From Mycogone perniciosa (lineage: Eukaryota; Ascomycota; Sordariomycetes; Hypocreales; Hypocreaceae), in contig JAOALB010000149.1 of NCBI GenBank assembly GCA_025331125.1, positions 1 to 11,476 of the forward strand: DNA of 11,476 bases, read 5' to 3'. The position numbers and the translations under genes are program-made. Within the stretch, counting starts at the first letter, position 1. Each line of letters starts with the position of its first letter. The notes below the pieces were generated by a model, which saw only the letters and a program-made list of their open reading frames with translations, made no database searches and had not been told where the DNA came from. This document shows, one piece after another, positions 1 through 8,505 of this stretch.

Positions 1-75
1 AGTGATCATGTTCTTATTGGCCCGTCGTTCCGATATTCTTCCGGACCCGGGCCTTGGCCTGGTCGGGTCGTGACA
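1..75 (-). repeat. 5' terminal 75 bp of an LTR (runs off the window)
   Basis: Read on the minus strand this begins TGTCACGACCCGACC at position 75, a normal TG start for an LTR. It aligns without gaps to 8807-8881, the same end of the complete LTR at 8506-8881: 59 of 75 bases agree and all 16 differences are transitions. It is the only stretch in the window with ordinary base composition, including CpG and CpA sites, so it is little touched by RIP. The base composition changes abruptly at 75/76, where the pol of Gypsy A begins. No purine tract lies just right of 75, so this is a 5' LTR or a solo LTR, not a 3' LTR. The remainder lies outside the window. Confidence 0.8.
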
Positions 76-229
76 TAGCAGTATTATTAAAACAGCTATA
101 AAACATCCTTAAAGAATACTAAAAGTATAATAAACTATTTAAATAAATATATAATGTAAAACTACTAGAATATAGTTAATAGGACTATATAATTAAGCTT
201 AAAAATAATATAAATATTACCTTTTATAA

Positions 230-960
230 AGTGTATAATTTAAATAAAAAAAAGCTTAAAAGCCTATATCATTATTTAAATAATATATTAGCTAAAGGGT
301 ATATTTAACCTTTTTTATTGGAAGTAAGCTATTTTATTATATTTATATTAAAAAAAAGAGGTAAACTATAGTTAATTATAGACTATTAACAGTTTAATAA
401 AGCTACTATTAAAAATAAAACTTTATTATTATTAATTATAGAATTACAGGATAGGCTATATAGGAAAAAGTAGTTTATAGTATTAAATCTTTAAGGCACT
501 TATAATTTTATTTAAATTGAAAAAGGAGATAAATATATAACTGCATTTTAAATTAAATATAGTTTATTTAAGTATTTAATTATACCTTTTAGTTTTATTA
601 ATACCTTTATAATATTTTAAAAGATAATTAATAATATATTAAAAAAATACTTTAATATCTTTATAGTTATTTACTTAAATAATATTTTAATCTTTTTTAA
701 TATTTTTAAAGAATATAAAGTATATATCTATAAGGTATTATAGATATTATAAAATATTAGACTATTTATAAAATTAAACAAATATAAATTTTATATATAA
801 GAAGTTACTTTTTTAAAGTATATTATTATTTTTAAAGAATTTTATATAGATTTATTAAAAGTATAAGCTATATAAAATTAACCTATACCTATAATAATTA
901 TAAAAACTTAAAGCTTTTTAAAACTTATTAATTATTACTAATAATTTATTAAAGGCTATA
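230..960 (+). pseudogene. Reverse transcriptase domain of Gypsy A (degraded)
   Basis: This segment once encoded the RNA-dependent DNA polymerase that copies element RNA to cDNA. The RT motifs are readable in order: the LKG block near 295, the IIDYQQFN block at 375-398 (family: VDYRxLN), the FKYLIIPFSFIN block near 570-600 (family: YxVMPFGLxNAP), and the catalytic box at 672-683, which reads YLNN instead of YLDD. Both catalytic aspartates are AAT, a GAT to AAT change as expected for RIP. Later blocks (KYKFY near 780, PIP near 885) follow the usual spacing. Stops are frequent but the frame is held from about 342 to 890. Gypsy A' at the right edge is a second copy of this domain. Confidence 0.88.
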
Positions 961-1069
961 AAAGTATTATATAAACCTTTTATAGATTTACTAAAAAGGA
1001 TTAAAAGTTTTTATAGGCATTAAATATATAAAATACATTTAGTAAGCTTAAGCAGTTTATTTTAAAAAA

Positions 1070-1430
1070 AACTTATATTTATTATATTTAATTTATTTAA
1101 AAAGATAGAAGTTAATATAAATGCTTTTAACTTTACTGTAGAAGCTTAGTTTAATTAAAAAGATAAAAATAATAAACTATACTTTATTGCCTTTTACTTT
1201 AAAGTATTATATAGTATAAAACTAAATTACTTAATATATAATAAAGAATTCTTTACTATTATTTTTATATTTAAAGAATAGTAATATTATTGATTAAAAG
1301 GAATATATAAAGTTAAAGTATATATTAACTATAAGAATATTATATACTTTATAATAGTTTAATAGCTTTCTAGAAAGTAGATCCGCTATATAGAATACCT
1401 TTTAAAATTTAATTATATTTTAATTTATTA
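1070..1430 (+). pseudogene. RNase H domain of Gypsy A (degraded)
   Basis: The domain degraded the RNA strand of the RNA:DNA hybrid during reverse transcription. Visible motifs are the first active-site block at 1108-1125, where the expected TDAS aspartate is AAT (Asn) at 1114-1116; the IAFYFK block near 1180-1200 (family: VAFYSRKL); the NYLIYNKEFFTII block near 1230-1262 (family: NYPIYDKELLAI); and IRYIEYLLKFNY near 1385-1420 (family: ARWAEFLSEFDF). It lies one frame away from the RT, so an indel lies between about 890 and 1108. The second copy, Gypsy A', has lost almost this whole domain by a deletion. Confidence 0.85.
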
Positions 1431-1499
1431 AAAAGAATTCAAAAATAAATAAGTAGATACATTCAATAAATAAACTGACTATAATTAAAAAAGGATTAA

Positions 1500-2820
1500 A
1501 TATATTAAGCAGATTTTAATATAAACCTTTAAAGGATATTATTAATAAATAGCACTTTAAGCTATATATAAAGTATTTAATAATAATACTATACTTTAAT
1601 GCATTAAAGAGCACTATATTACCTAAAATAAGAATAAGCTTTTAAAAGATATAGAGTTTAATAATAAAGGAGTTTAATCATAAAATAAAAAGATTTAAAT
1701 TTTAAATAAACTTTAGAAACATATAGTTATAAAAGTTTATTAATATTTAATATATAAAGATAAAGGTATTTTAAGTTTTAAAGGCTTAAAAGAGTGATAT
1801 AAAATATTATTTTTTACGATATAATGTATAAAACAGTTAAACCTTTAAAGTATAAACTATATAGTACACTTTAACCTTTACTAGTATTAAAATAACTATA
1901 AAGGTTAATTTTATTAGACTTTATTATTAAATTATTATTATTTATAAAATTAAAATTAAAGATTAAATATAATTGTATTTTAATAATTATAAATTAATTT
2001 TTCTTAAATACTTTTATTTCTTTTTATATAAAAAAGTAATAGATATAGAAATATTAATTTATATATTTTTGCAATTTATTACAGTTAATTATATAATTTT
2101 AGTTAAAATTATTTCTAATTAAAAATTAACCTTTGCGTTTAAATTCTAGTAAGTATTTATTAACTAGTTAGGTATAAATTATAAGCTTAATATTATATAT
2201 TATTTATAGATAGATAAGTAAATAAAATATATGAATTAGTTTATTAAAGTTTATTTAAAAAGTTATATTAATTTTAATTAAAACAATTACGTAAAGAAGT
2301 TATTAATTATATAGATATTTTATAATAGTAATATTTTAAAGTAAACTAAACTTAGCTTTATATATATTAACAATAGCTTTTCACTAAATATATATAAAGC
2401 ATTAAAGAAAGGCTTATATATTAATAAAGTATAAATTAAAGCTAAAAATATAAAGCAGTTATATAAAGAAATATAGGTATACTTGTACTTTATATAGGAA
2501 AAAATAAAGAAATATACCGATAAATATAAATTAAAGGGACTAATCTTTAAAGAGGGAGATATATTTTATTTATATTAATATTCGCTAGGAAAAAAGACTA
2601 TAAATATTGAAATAATATAATTAAGCAATAAATTAAATTTTAAGAAACCTAAACTTTACTTAATTAAAAAAATTATTTCGGAAATCACTTATAAACTTAT
2701 ATTACTAAATAATATCCGAATTTACTTACTATTTTATATTTTACTATTTAAAAAGTATTATAAAATAGATTAAAAAATAAACTAATTATAAATTCAATTA
2801 AAATTCTATTAATTAAAAAA
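1500..2820 (+). pseudogene. Integrase of Gypsy A (degraded)
   Basis: This DDE integrase would have inserted the cDNA into the host genome. Readable parts are the KPLKYKLY block near 1835-1860 (family: RxKxxRHKPYGLLQPL), the first catalytic region ILLDFIIKLL with GAC at 1917-1919 intact, the second at IISN (2111-2119) where Asp is now AAT, and the third near 2213-2233 where the GQTER glutamate is AAA (Lys) at 2225-2227. The C-terminal part keeps the FKEGD block (family: FxxGDxVxL), the KKPKLYLIKK block and the IYLLFYILLFKKY block (family: IHPVFHVSLLKP). From 2117 to about 2780 a single frame is kept apart from RIP-type stops. The catalytic triad is broken at two of three residues, so the enzyme cannot be active. 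Confidence 0.85.
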
Positions 2821-2961
2821 GAATATAAAGTAAAAGAGATTAAAGCTATGAAAATAATAAATAATAAACACTAGTATTTAATAAAGTAAAAGAATTATAA
2901 AGACGAATATAACTCCTAGGAATTTAAAAAATACTTTAAATACTTTTAGGCGACTCTGTAA
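2821..2961 (+). pseudogene. Chromodomain at the integrase C-terminus of Gypsy A
   Basis: A short chromatin-reader module at the end of chromoviral integrases, thought to steer insertion towards marked chromatin. The frame from 2821 starts with EYKVKEI (family: EYEVEEIL) and continues with YLIK, a stop, KNYKDEYNS, a stop and EF. This fits the family YLVKWKGYxxxxxTWEP block, with both Trp codons (TGG) turned into TAG/TAA. It lies in a different frame from the integrase just upstream, so a small indel separates them near 2790-2820. The run ends at TAG/TAA codons near 2950-2961. Confidence 0.85.
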
Positions 2962-2977
2962 TAATTCCACTGAAATC

Positions 2978-3270
2978 TTAATTTACTAATAATAAATTAA
3001 GCGGCCTAAAAGTAGTCCAGTTAATTATATTAACAGCCTTAAATGAATATATATTAATAGCAGCCTTTACTTTACACTATTCAGCTTTATTTAACTTATT
3101 TATACTTTTTAACTTAAAATTTACTATATTCACCCCTTTTATTATTAATGCCTTGCGCTGGGTATAAAGGCGAGTTAGTTGCGTTAAAGCTTTAGAAGAC
3201 TTATAATGCAATTCTGCTAATTTAAGCTTTAGCTTTTATTCCTGCGCCTTTAATCGCTTATACTTTAAAA
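2978..3270 (-). pseudogene. Candidate antisense reading frame in the 3' tract of Gypsy A
   Basis: Between the chromodomain and the polypurine tract the minus strand holds a frame of roughly 95 codons that ends at TAA (2978-2980). It has only two or three internal stops, each one explicable as a former CAA/CAG. The product would be rich in Lys, Ala and Gln, with a possible helical stretch (KLKLKLAELHYKSSKA). No family is recognised. The tract is less A+T-rich than the pol on its left. The plus strand is also fairly open here, with a hydrophobic composition, so an accidental open stretch in less mutated DNA cannot be excluded. It could be an accessory gene of the element or the remains of an older insertion. 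Confidence 0.3.
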
Positions 3271-3651
3271 TAATTTAAAACACTAAAAGAATTAAAAGAA
3301 AATAAATAAATAAAAAAGATAAAAATATTTATAAGTATTTACTAGTACTTTAAGAATATTATAAAAGTGCCCCTATTAAATATACTTTTAATATTAAAAT
3401 ACTGTATTTATTATTTTATAAGTATAACTATAGGAATAATCATAAGAATAAAATATAATTTCAAAACCTAATTTTTCAATAAAAAATATAAAGGCTAAAC
3501 GTTAAAGGGTTTTTAAAGAATAAGCCTTTTTAATACAATTTATATTATTAATACTGTATATATAAAAGGGAAAAAGAAAAAAAACGTTATATTTATAAAG
3601 GGAGGTATAGTATTTATATAAAATAAGTAAGGTTTTAAGGATAAAACTACT
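3271..3651. other. 3' untranslated tract of Gypsy A, nothing recognisable
   Basis: About 380 bases of A+T-rich sequence lie between the antisense candidate frame and the polypurine tract. I see no protein motif on either strand. Purine-rich runs are present near 3568-3585 and 3598-3606, but these are not adjacent to an LTR start. Confidence 0.5.
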
Positions 3652-3661
3652 AGGAAGGGGA
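3652..3661 (+). promoter_or_regulatory. Polypurine tract (plus-strand primer site) of Gypsy A
   Basis: The sequence AGGAAGGGGA sits two bases before the TGTATTATAACC start of the LTR at 3664. In LTR retrotransposons this RNase H-resistant purine run primes plus-strand DNA synthesis and always lies directly before the 3' LTR. It therefore marks the LTR at 3664-4065 as the 3' LTR of the plus-strand element. Confidence 0.7.
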
Positions 3662-3663
3662 TA

Positions 3664-4065
3664 TTGTATTATAACCTAACCCTTTTATAACCGCATAAAG
3701 GGTCTACAGCAGTATATACCCTAGAAGAACAATAAAATAACTATCTAATTAAGAAAGATTACTTAGATTACTATAAACTACAAATCACTTAGATTATAAA
3801 ATGTAAGCTAAAGTAATCTAATATAACTATAATCTATATATAATTTAAATATATTTATTATATATCTCCTTTATATATAAAACTAAATAGGTTATAATTA
3901 ATAGTATAGTTACTTAAATAGTCGTTAATAATTGCATTTACTAGAACTATTTATTTTATAGAATTGTAACTATATTACCCTATTTAGTATTTATCCCTAA
4001 CCTCTCTGTTAACATAAACCTATAAACCTTGGTTTATCCCTTAAGAATTAACCTAGATTATTACA
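3664..4065 (+). repeat. 3' LTR of Gypsy A
   Basis: It begins TGTATTATAACC directly after a polypurine tract and ends GATTATTACA, so it has TG...CA ends and is about 402 bp long. Its 3' half (about 3880-4065) matches the reverse complement of 8506-8690 closely. That half includes the landmark CCTCTCTGTTAACATAAACC and the GGTTTATCCCTTAA block. The left half is more diverged, but the GTATATACCCTAG block (3712-3724) is shared. The pair therefore forms an inverted repeat around the middle of the window. Within it, 3766-3830 has short repeats of ACTTAGATTA and a self-complementary AGATTACTT/AAGTAATCT pair. Confidence 0.75.
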
Positions 4066-4565
4066 CTATTATTTTATTGCAGTATTATTATTATTAAGGA
4101 AGTTAATAATACTTTAAGTTATTTAAATAGCAATATTATATTTTTTATTTATTAAAAATTAAAATATAATATTATTAAATACTTAATAAACTATATAAAG
4201 AACTATTATTTAATTTTTAAAAAAGGATTAGCTATTAGCTTTAATACCCTTTAAGGGTTTAAAAGTATTAGTTTTAATATTTAATTATATAAAAGAGATT
4301 AAAAGTAAATTTAAAGGATTAGGTATTAAAGAGTTAAAGTTACTATTAGTATTAAGCTTTAAGCTAAAGTATATTTTAATATATTAACCTTCCTTTAAAA
4401 ATAGGCTAGGCTTAATAGTAATAGTATTAATATAAGGATTTATTTTTAATTTAATAAAAATAATATTCTTTACCTTTTATTATATCGTTTTAAGTATATA
4501 CTCTTTTAAGTTAAAGGGTTTATTGTTTATAGGTTTAAAGGCTATTATAAGTAAAGGTTTAGTGC
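4066..4565. other. Unassigned spacer between Gypsy A LTR and Copia LTR
   Basis: Five hundred A+T-rich bases with RIP-like composition. One plus-strand frame between about 4210 and 4600 is interrupted only by stops that could be former Gln codons, which suggests another mutated coding relic. I could not match it to gag, pol or any other family. No LTR-like ends or tRNA-like structures are visible. Confidence 0.4.
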
Positions 4566-4860
4566 TATTAATAGTTAAATAGTATTGCATACAAAAACAT
4601 TAATATAAAATACTAAGATTTAGTATTATAAAAGGGAAGTGTTTTATAATAGCTATTATAGCTATTATATTAAATCTAGGGTAGCTAGGGTAGCTGGTCC
4701 TAGCTTAATTATTATTATTAAAAATAATAGAAATTTCCTAACTTTTACTAAAGTTCCTTTAAAACTTGGTCCTAGTATTAAGCCTACTACTAGGTTCAGC
4801 CAAAATAGGAAAGTTACTTAAATATATTATAGTCTTTAATTTTTAGCCTATTTTTTAATA
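4566..4860 (-). repeat. 3' LTR of the minus-strand Copia element
   Basis: Read on the minus strand it starts TATTAAAAAATAGG at 4860, directly after a purine tract, and runs to ...CTATTAATA at 4566, about 295 bp. The ends fit a TG...CA LTR altered by RIP (TGTT to TATT, AACA to AATA). The right end is fixed by the purine tract. The left end is inferred from the terminal bases and is less certain. The repeat contains TATTATAAAA and TTTTATATTAATG-like A+T elements that could have been promoter and polyadenylation signals. No second copy was found in the window, so the 5' LTR of this element is missing or outside. A 60-codon open frame on the opposite strand (4639-4821) is considered accidental. 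Confidence 0.55.
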
Positions 4861-4868
4861 CTCCCTTT
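4861..4868 (-). promoter_or_regulatory. Polypurine tract of the Copia element
   Basis: On the minus strand AAAGGGAG lies immediately before the putative LTR start at 4860 and about 150 bases after the stop codon of the Copia RNase H (5017-5019). This is the usual place for the plus-strand primer site of a Ty1/Copia element. Confidence 0.6.
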
Positions 4869-5016
4869 AACATAAATATTATTTTATATAGCTTTAAAGT
4901 AAAGATAGGAAAGTAATTAAAATATGAAAAATTAAAAAAATAGTTAATATAATTAAAAATAATAAAGATACTTAATAGTTATAAAATAGTTAATAGCTAT
5001 AAAAAAGGTAAAAGCT

Positions 5017-5600
5017 TCAAGCATATACTTTAGGTAAAATCTTAAAATTAAAGAGACTTATAAAATTCTTTAATTCTAGACCTAGAAAAGGCTTAGTAAA
5101 CTTATTAGTAACTATTTTACAGGTTTCTAGATAGTTAACTGTACTAACACTATTCTTAACCTGTTCCTTAATATAATTAAACTGCAATAAAGTATATTTT
5201 ATTCGATTATAAAGGGTAAGGTTACTTAAAGTAGAAATAGCACCTTTATTATTATTAAATAAAGAGATTAGCTGTTTAATTACTTAATTTACCTCTTTAT
5301 ATAGACTAATAAGCTATTTAATCTCCTTAATAGCTTTTATAAAAGCTATAAACTCTGCTTTTAATATAGAAAAACAAATAGTTAAGCCCCTTTTTAATTT
5401 CCAGCTAATTAGCCTATTAGTAACTATAATAATATAGCTATAAGTCAATTTGCTTAATTCTTTATCCCTAGTAAAATTACTATTGCAATAACTAATAGGT
5501 ATAGAACTAGATTTTCTAGTATATTAAATCGCTAGATCCTAGGTACTATTTAAATACTATAATAAGTTATAGGCTATGTTCAAGTGCTTTATTAAAGGTA
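5017..5600 (-). pseudogene. Copia RNase H and pol C-terminus
   Basis: This is the best preserved coding relic of the Copia element. One minus-strand frame runs from about 5590 to the TGA at 5017-5019 with only a few internal stops. Motifs in order are YLNST, DLAI (family: RYLxGTxDLAI); CNSNFTRDKELSKLTYSYI near 5435-5490 (family: YSDADWAGDKxTRKSTSGYIF); LISWKLKRG (family: PISWxSKRQ); KAEFIAFIKA near 5340-5370 (family: TEAEYxALSEA); NNNKGAISTL near 5220-5245 (family: DNxGAI); YNRIKYTLLQFNYIKEQV near 5160-5215 (family: RTKHIDVRYHFIREQV); and TNKFTKPF near 5090 (family: ADxLTKPL). Active-site aspartates at the first and third positions read Asn. It would have removed RNA during cDNA synthesis and is inactive now. 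Confidence 0.9.
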
Positions 5601-7100
5601 ACTAATATACTTAATACACTTATACTCCTTTTTACTAGTTTACTTAAAAAAAGTCAGTTACTTATTTAAATAACTATTAAATTAAGAAAGTATAAAAGTA
5701 TAAAAATAAAATAAATAAACCTAGTTTAATAAAAGAATAACCTGCATTTCCCTTTAATATATTACTTTACCTATAGTTCTATAGCCGCTAAAGTATAAAG
5801 AGGTAACTGTTAATTACTTTTAGCTATAGATATTATAATTAAATAATTTATAGTATTTTTTAATCCCTATATTACTTAACTGCAGCTTTATAATTTTATT
5901 AAAAGTGCAGTTCCTGCGCTTTATTTAAATTATTATTAGTATATATATATATATATATATACTTAAAGTACTAATTCCCTTTTAATAAAACTAGTAATTT
6001 AAATAAAGGGAGATTTTAAAGATTATATTCCAGGAAGTAATTACTAAAGGCACTTTTATACTACTATTAAAACCTACCTTTAATTAAACTATTAATCGAA
6101 TTTTAAGCTAGCTTTAATAAGTTTCTAATTAAATATAAAATAATTAGTTAAAAGAAATGGCTTAAAACCCTTTTTATATAGCCAATTAATATAAATTAAT
6201 ATAATACTTAAGTGTAAAAATATCAATTATTTAATTGTAATTGTTAAAATATATAAATTAAATGATTGACTTTATATAATATAATCCCCTTTGAATTAGT
6301 AATATACTATTATAACCTTTCTTTTGTTTATAACCTAGTAAATTAACTAATAAAATAATTATAAAGAATTAAAAAGGAAATTAATCTTTTAATTTTTTAA
6401 TATAGAAATACTATTTTAATTTTATTAATATTCCTAGCTAAACTTTCTTTAACTTTTAATAAAAATACTATCTTTACCTTTTTTATAATCTTTAATATAT
6501 AAATTATTTTTACTTATATTAAAGCTACTTAAAAAAGATTTTAAAAAGGCAATAATTTAATACTATAAAATTAATATTAATAAAAGAAACTATCTTTAAA
6601 AAAGTAATTAATTTTTTCTTTTTAAATCAATAAATAAAACATTGTTTTATTTTAAAAAAACTCCTTACTTTAAAGAAGTATTCTACTATAGCCTTTTTAT
6701 TAAAAAGATATATCCTTGATTTACTTAAAAGACATATACCTTTAAAGGCTAATTATTTAAATTGAATAACTTTAATTAAAAGTAATTCTATAAAGATAAA
6801 TTAGTGTTTATAATAGTTTAATATATTTTAAAAGGCATTATATATCCTATATAATAAAAGAATATTAATAATTTAGCCTTTTATTTTATATAAATAATTA
6901 AATATCTTTTACTGCTTTTTTTTAAAAAGATTACTATTATTATAACTATTACTCTACTATAATTATAAAAAGAGTATCCTTTTTTTATTGCTATATTAGC
7001 GCCTATAGCTATATAAGGTATATATATAGCCCCTTTAAAGGTTTTTATAGCCAGCCGCTTTCTTAAATTTATATTTAAAGAGTTTACCAAATATTTTACT
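5600..7100 (-). pseudogene. Degraded Copia integrase / reverse transcriptase region
   Basis: The stretch lies upstream of the Copia RNase H on the same strand, where integrase and RT are expected. Weak matches are a GYKNL block near 7030-7060 resembling the GAG-pre-integrase motif (family: HRRLGHxGYKNL), a TIGKVIY block near 5790-5810 (family: AIGSLMYAxxxTRPD) and several short blocks of RT-like spacing. No RT active site could be placed with confidence. Frequent stops and frame changes, a (AT)n run at about 5940-5960, and a length shorter than the family norm indicate heavy decay and probably a deletion. A 69-codon open frame at 6881-7090 overlaps the pre-integrase block in another frame and is not thought to be a gene. 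Confidence 0.5.
5940..5961. repeat. (AT)n microsatellite
   Basis: About ten or eleven perfect AT units. It lies inside the Copia pol remnant and breaks its reading frame. A shorter run is present at about 7141-7154. Both could be slippage products in A+T-rich DNA. Confidence 0.9.
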
Positions 7101-7259
7101 GTAAATAATATCGATAAATAAACGCTAATGTCTTGTATTCTATATATATATATAACTGTTAAAGACTACTTTAATTTTAAAAATAAAACTTTATTTCAAA
7201 GAAATAATATAAAGACTTTCTAAGTTTATATAAATTATATTTACTAAAATACTTTACTT

Positions 7260-7480
7260 GTTAATACCTTTTATTTCAAATATAATATATATATTTTAAG
7301 TCTTAAAAATACTATTTTAAGTACATAGTTATAAAGATAATATAATAGTAACCTATACCCTATAGTTAATTAATTTAGTAAAATTTCTTATAAAGGCAAT
7401 AAAGTATATTATATAATAAAAGCAGTAGTGCCCAGTATATAGTCTAGTTAAGTAATATATAATTGGTAGCTTTTAAAACT
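7260..7480 (-). pseudogene. Possible retrotransposon aspartic protease remnant
   Basis: Just after the zinc knuckle on the minus strand, a frame shows an LxTGHYC-like start near 7440 followed by IRNFTKLINYRV near 7370-7400 and, further on, IFEIKGIN near 7265-7290. This resembles the fungal Copia protease layout (DSGxTxHM, then a variable part, then the DVLYVPEIxxNLLS block). The catalytic Asp is not preserved and two frames are needed to follow the match, so the call rests on block order only. It might instead be the C-terminal part of a Gypsy gag. Confidence 0.35.
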
Positions 7481-7551
7481 ATATTAACCTTTTATTTAGG
7501 TTCTAGCGCAGGCTTCTAAGGTTTATTAGTTCTTAGCTTTTATAAAGCTTT

Positions 7552-8500
7552 ATAGTCCCTTAAAATATATCTTAATTGATTATAGTTATAATAAATAACC
7601 TTTACTTTTCCCTTTTAAATATCGTTTAAATTTATTCAATTAAGTCTTTTATTATTAAAGCTAGCAATATATTTTTATTACTTTTTACTTTAGTTTATAT
7701 ATCTTTAATACTTATAAACTTATTTAAATTATTATTATCCTTTCTTTATATTTAAATAAAGTTTATGAAGTAAATTGTCTGCGTCTATATATATTTTTAA
7801 TAAACTTAGTAATACCTTTATTGCAAGAGAATTTATAAGCTTCCCTTTTAACTTTTAGCTAGGAAATATAAACTGTATTTATTTATTAGCTTTACTTTTA
7901 TTATTAAAGAAACCCCTCTAGGTAAATTTAAACTACTTTAAAGCGTTTCCTTTAAGTCGTCTAGCAGCTAAAAAGACTTTACTAGTCTTTATATTAAAGC
8001 TAGTTAAAAAGTAAGTAAAATAATTATATAGTTAAATAAAAAACAGTTAAAGTGCTATAATACTTCTATTAAAGGGTTTAAAGGGCTATATTTTAAGTAA
8101 CTCTTTTAAGTCCCTTAAAGGTTAGTTCCCTTTATAGTTTAGTATAAGGTTTAAAGCAGGTATAGGCAGTATTTAATTCTATAAGTTTATAATAGTCGCT
8201 TACTGTTAGTAAATTATTTAATTAAACCTAGCGTTTTCAGTAATTAAATACTAATAGTATTACTTATATTCTATATAGTTAGCTTTTATATATTACAAGG
8301 CTTCCTTTATATAAATATATAGTAATTCCGTTTTATTAATTTTATCTTTATCTTTACATTCACTTATATTATTATCTTTATTATTGTCTTGCCTTTAGCC
8401 AGGAGGTAGAATAGAGGGTAAAGTATTAAAAGAGGATACTATAGTAGATATACTTGCAGTATTATTTAAAATTTTCAATAGGCTTTTAAATAAAAGTTGT
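7552..8500 (-). pseudogene. Retrotransposon gag with a CCHC zinc knuckle (degraded)
   Basis: Gag forms the virus-like particle and binds element RNA. On the minus strand downstream of the LTR the block FLAARRLKGNALK near 7930-7975 resembles the retrotransposon gag core (family: FAxxxLxGxAxxWFEP). A block HKLYLNIK near 7745-7770 resembles FYxGLK. The C-terminal zinc knuckle lies at 7552-7593, where the C-x2-C-x4-H-x4-C ligands read Tyr, Tyr, Tyr and Tyr with exact spacing, each one G:C to A:T step from Cys or His. Several stops are former Gln or Trp codons. The gag may belong to the LTR at 8506-8881 or to the Copia element on its left; the core looks Gypsy-like while the following protease-like block looks Copia-like. 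The N-terminal 300 bases (8200-8500) are not recognisable. Confidence 0.6.
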
Positions 8501-8505
8501 TAATA

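Larger units (their letters stand above)
76..4065 (+). mobile_element. Gypsy A: 5'-truncated Ty3/Gypsy chromovirus relic with 3' LTR
   Basis: This is a plus-strand LTR retrotransposon remnant. In order it contains the end of the protease-RT linker, reverse transcriptase, RNase H, integrase, a C-terminal chromodomain, a non-pol tract, a polypurine tract and an LTR. The domain order RT-RH-IN-chromodomain is that of chromoviruses (Ty3/Gypsy). The 5' LTR, gag and protease are missing, because the copy is cut at 76 by an oppositely oriented LTR end. All reading frames are closed by stops, mostly where the family has Gln or Trp. Frame changes between RT (around 342, frame 3), RNase H (around 1108, frame 1) and later integrase (around 2117, frame 2) show that indels accumulated as well. 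The copy is dead. Confidence 0.85.
4566..7260 (-). mobile_element. Ty1/Copia retrotransposon relic
   Basis: Minus-strand order is a possible GAG-pre-integrase block near 7070, degraded integrase and RT sequence, a clear RNase H (about 5600 to 5017), a polypurine tract and the 3' LTR. The RNase H defines the family. About 1.5 kb separates the pre-integrase block from the RNase H, whereas an intact Copia pol usually needs about 2.5 kb there, so internal sequence has probably been lost. The gag and protease remains at about 7270-8505 may be its 5' part, but the LTR next to them is not related to the LTR at 4566-4860. Confidence 0.7.

Noticed and set aside
4639..4821. Open frame of 60 codons on the plus strand
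   Set aside because: It lies entirely within the Copia LTR, antisense to it, matches no family, and has a composition fitting chance in A+T-rich DNA.
4566..4860. Promoter or host gene in the less degraded GTAGCTAGGGTAGCTGG region
   Set aside because: Position directly after a polypurine tract and the RIP-altered TG/CA ends explain it better as an LTR.
6881..7090. Open frame of 69 codons on the minus strand
   Set aside because: It overlaps the Copia pre-integrase block in another frame, is rich in Ile/Tyr/Lys as expected from A+T-rich sequence, and shows no motif of its own.
5930..7160. AT runs as replication origin or CRISPR-like repeats
   Set aside because: They are simple dinucleotide runs without spacers, regular units or flanking genes.
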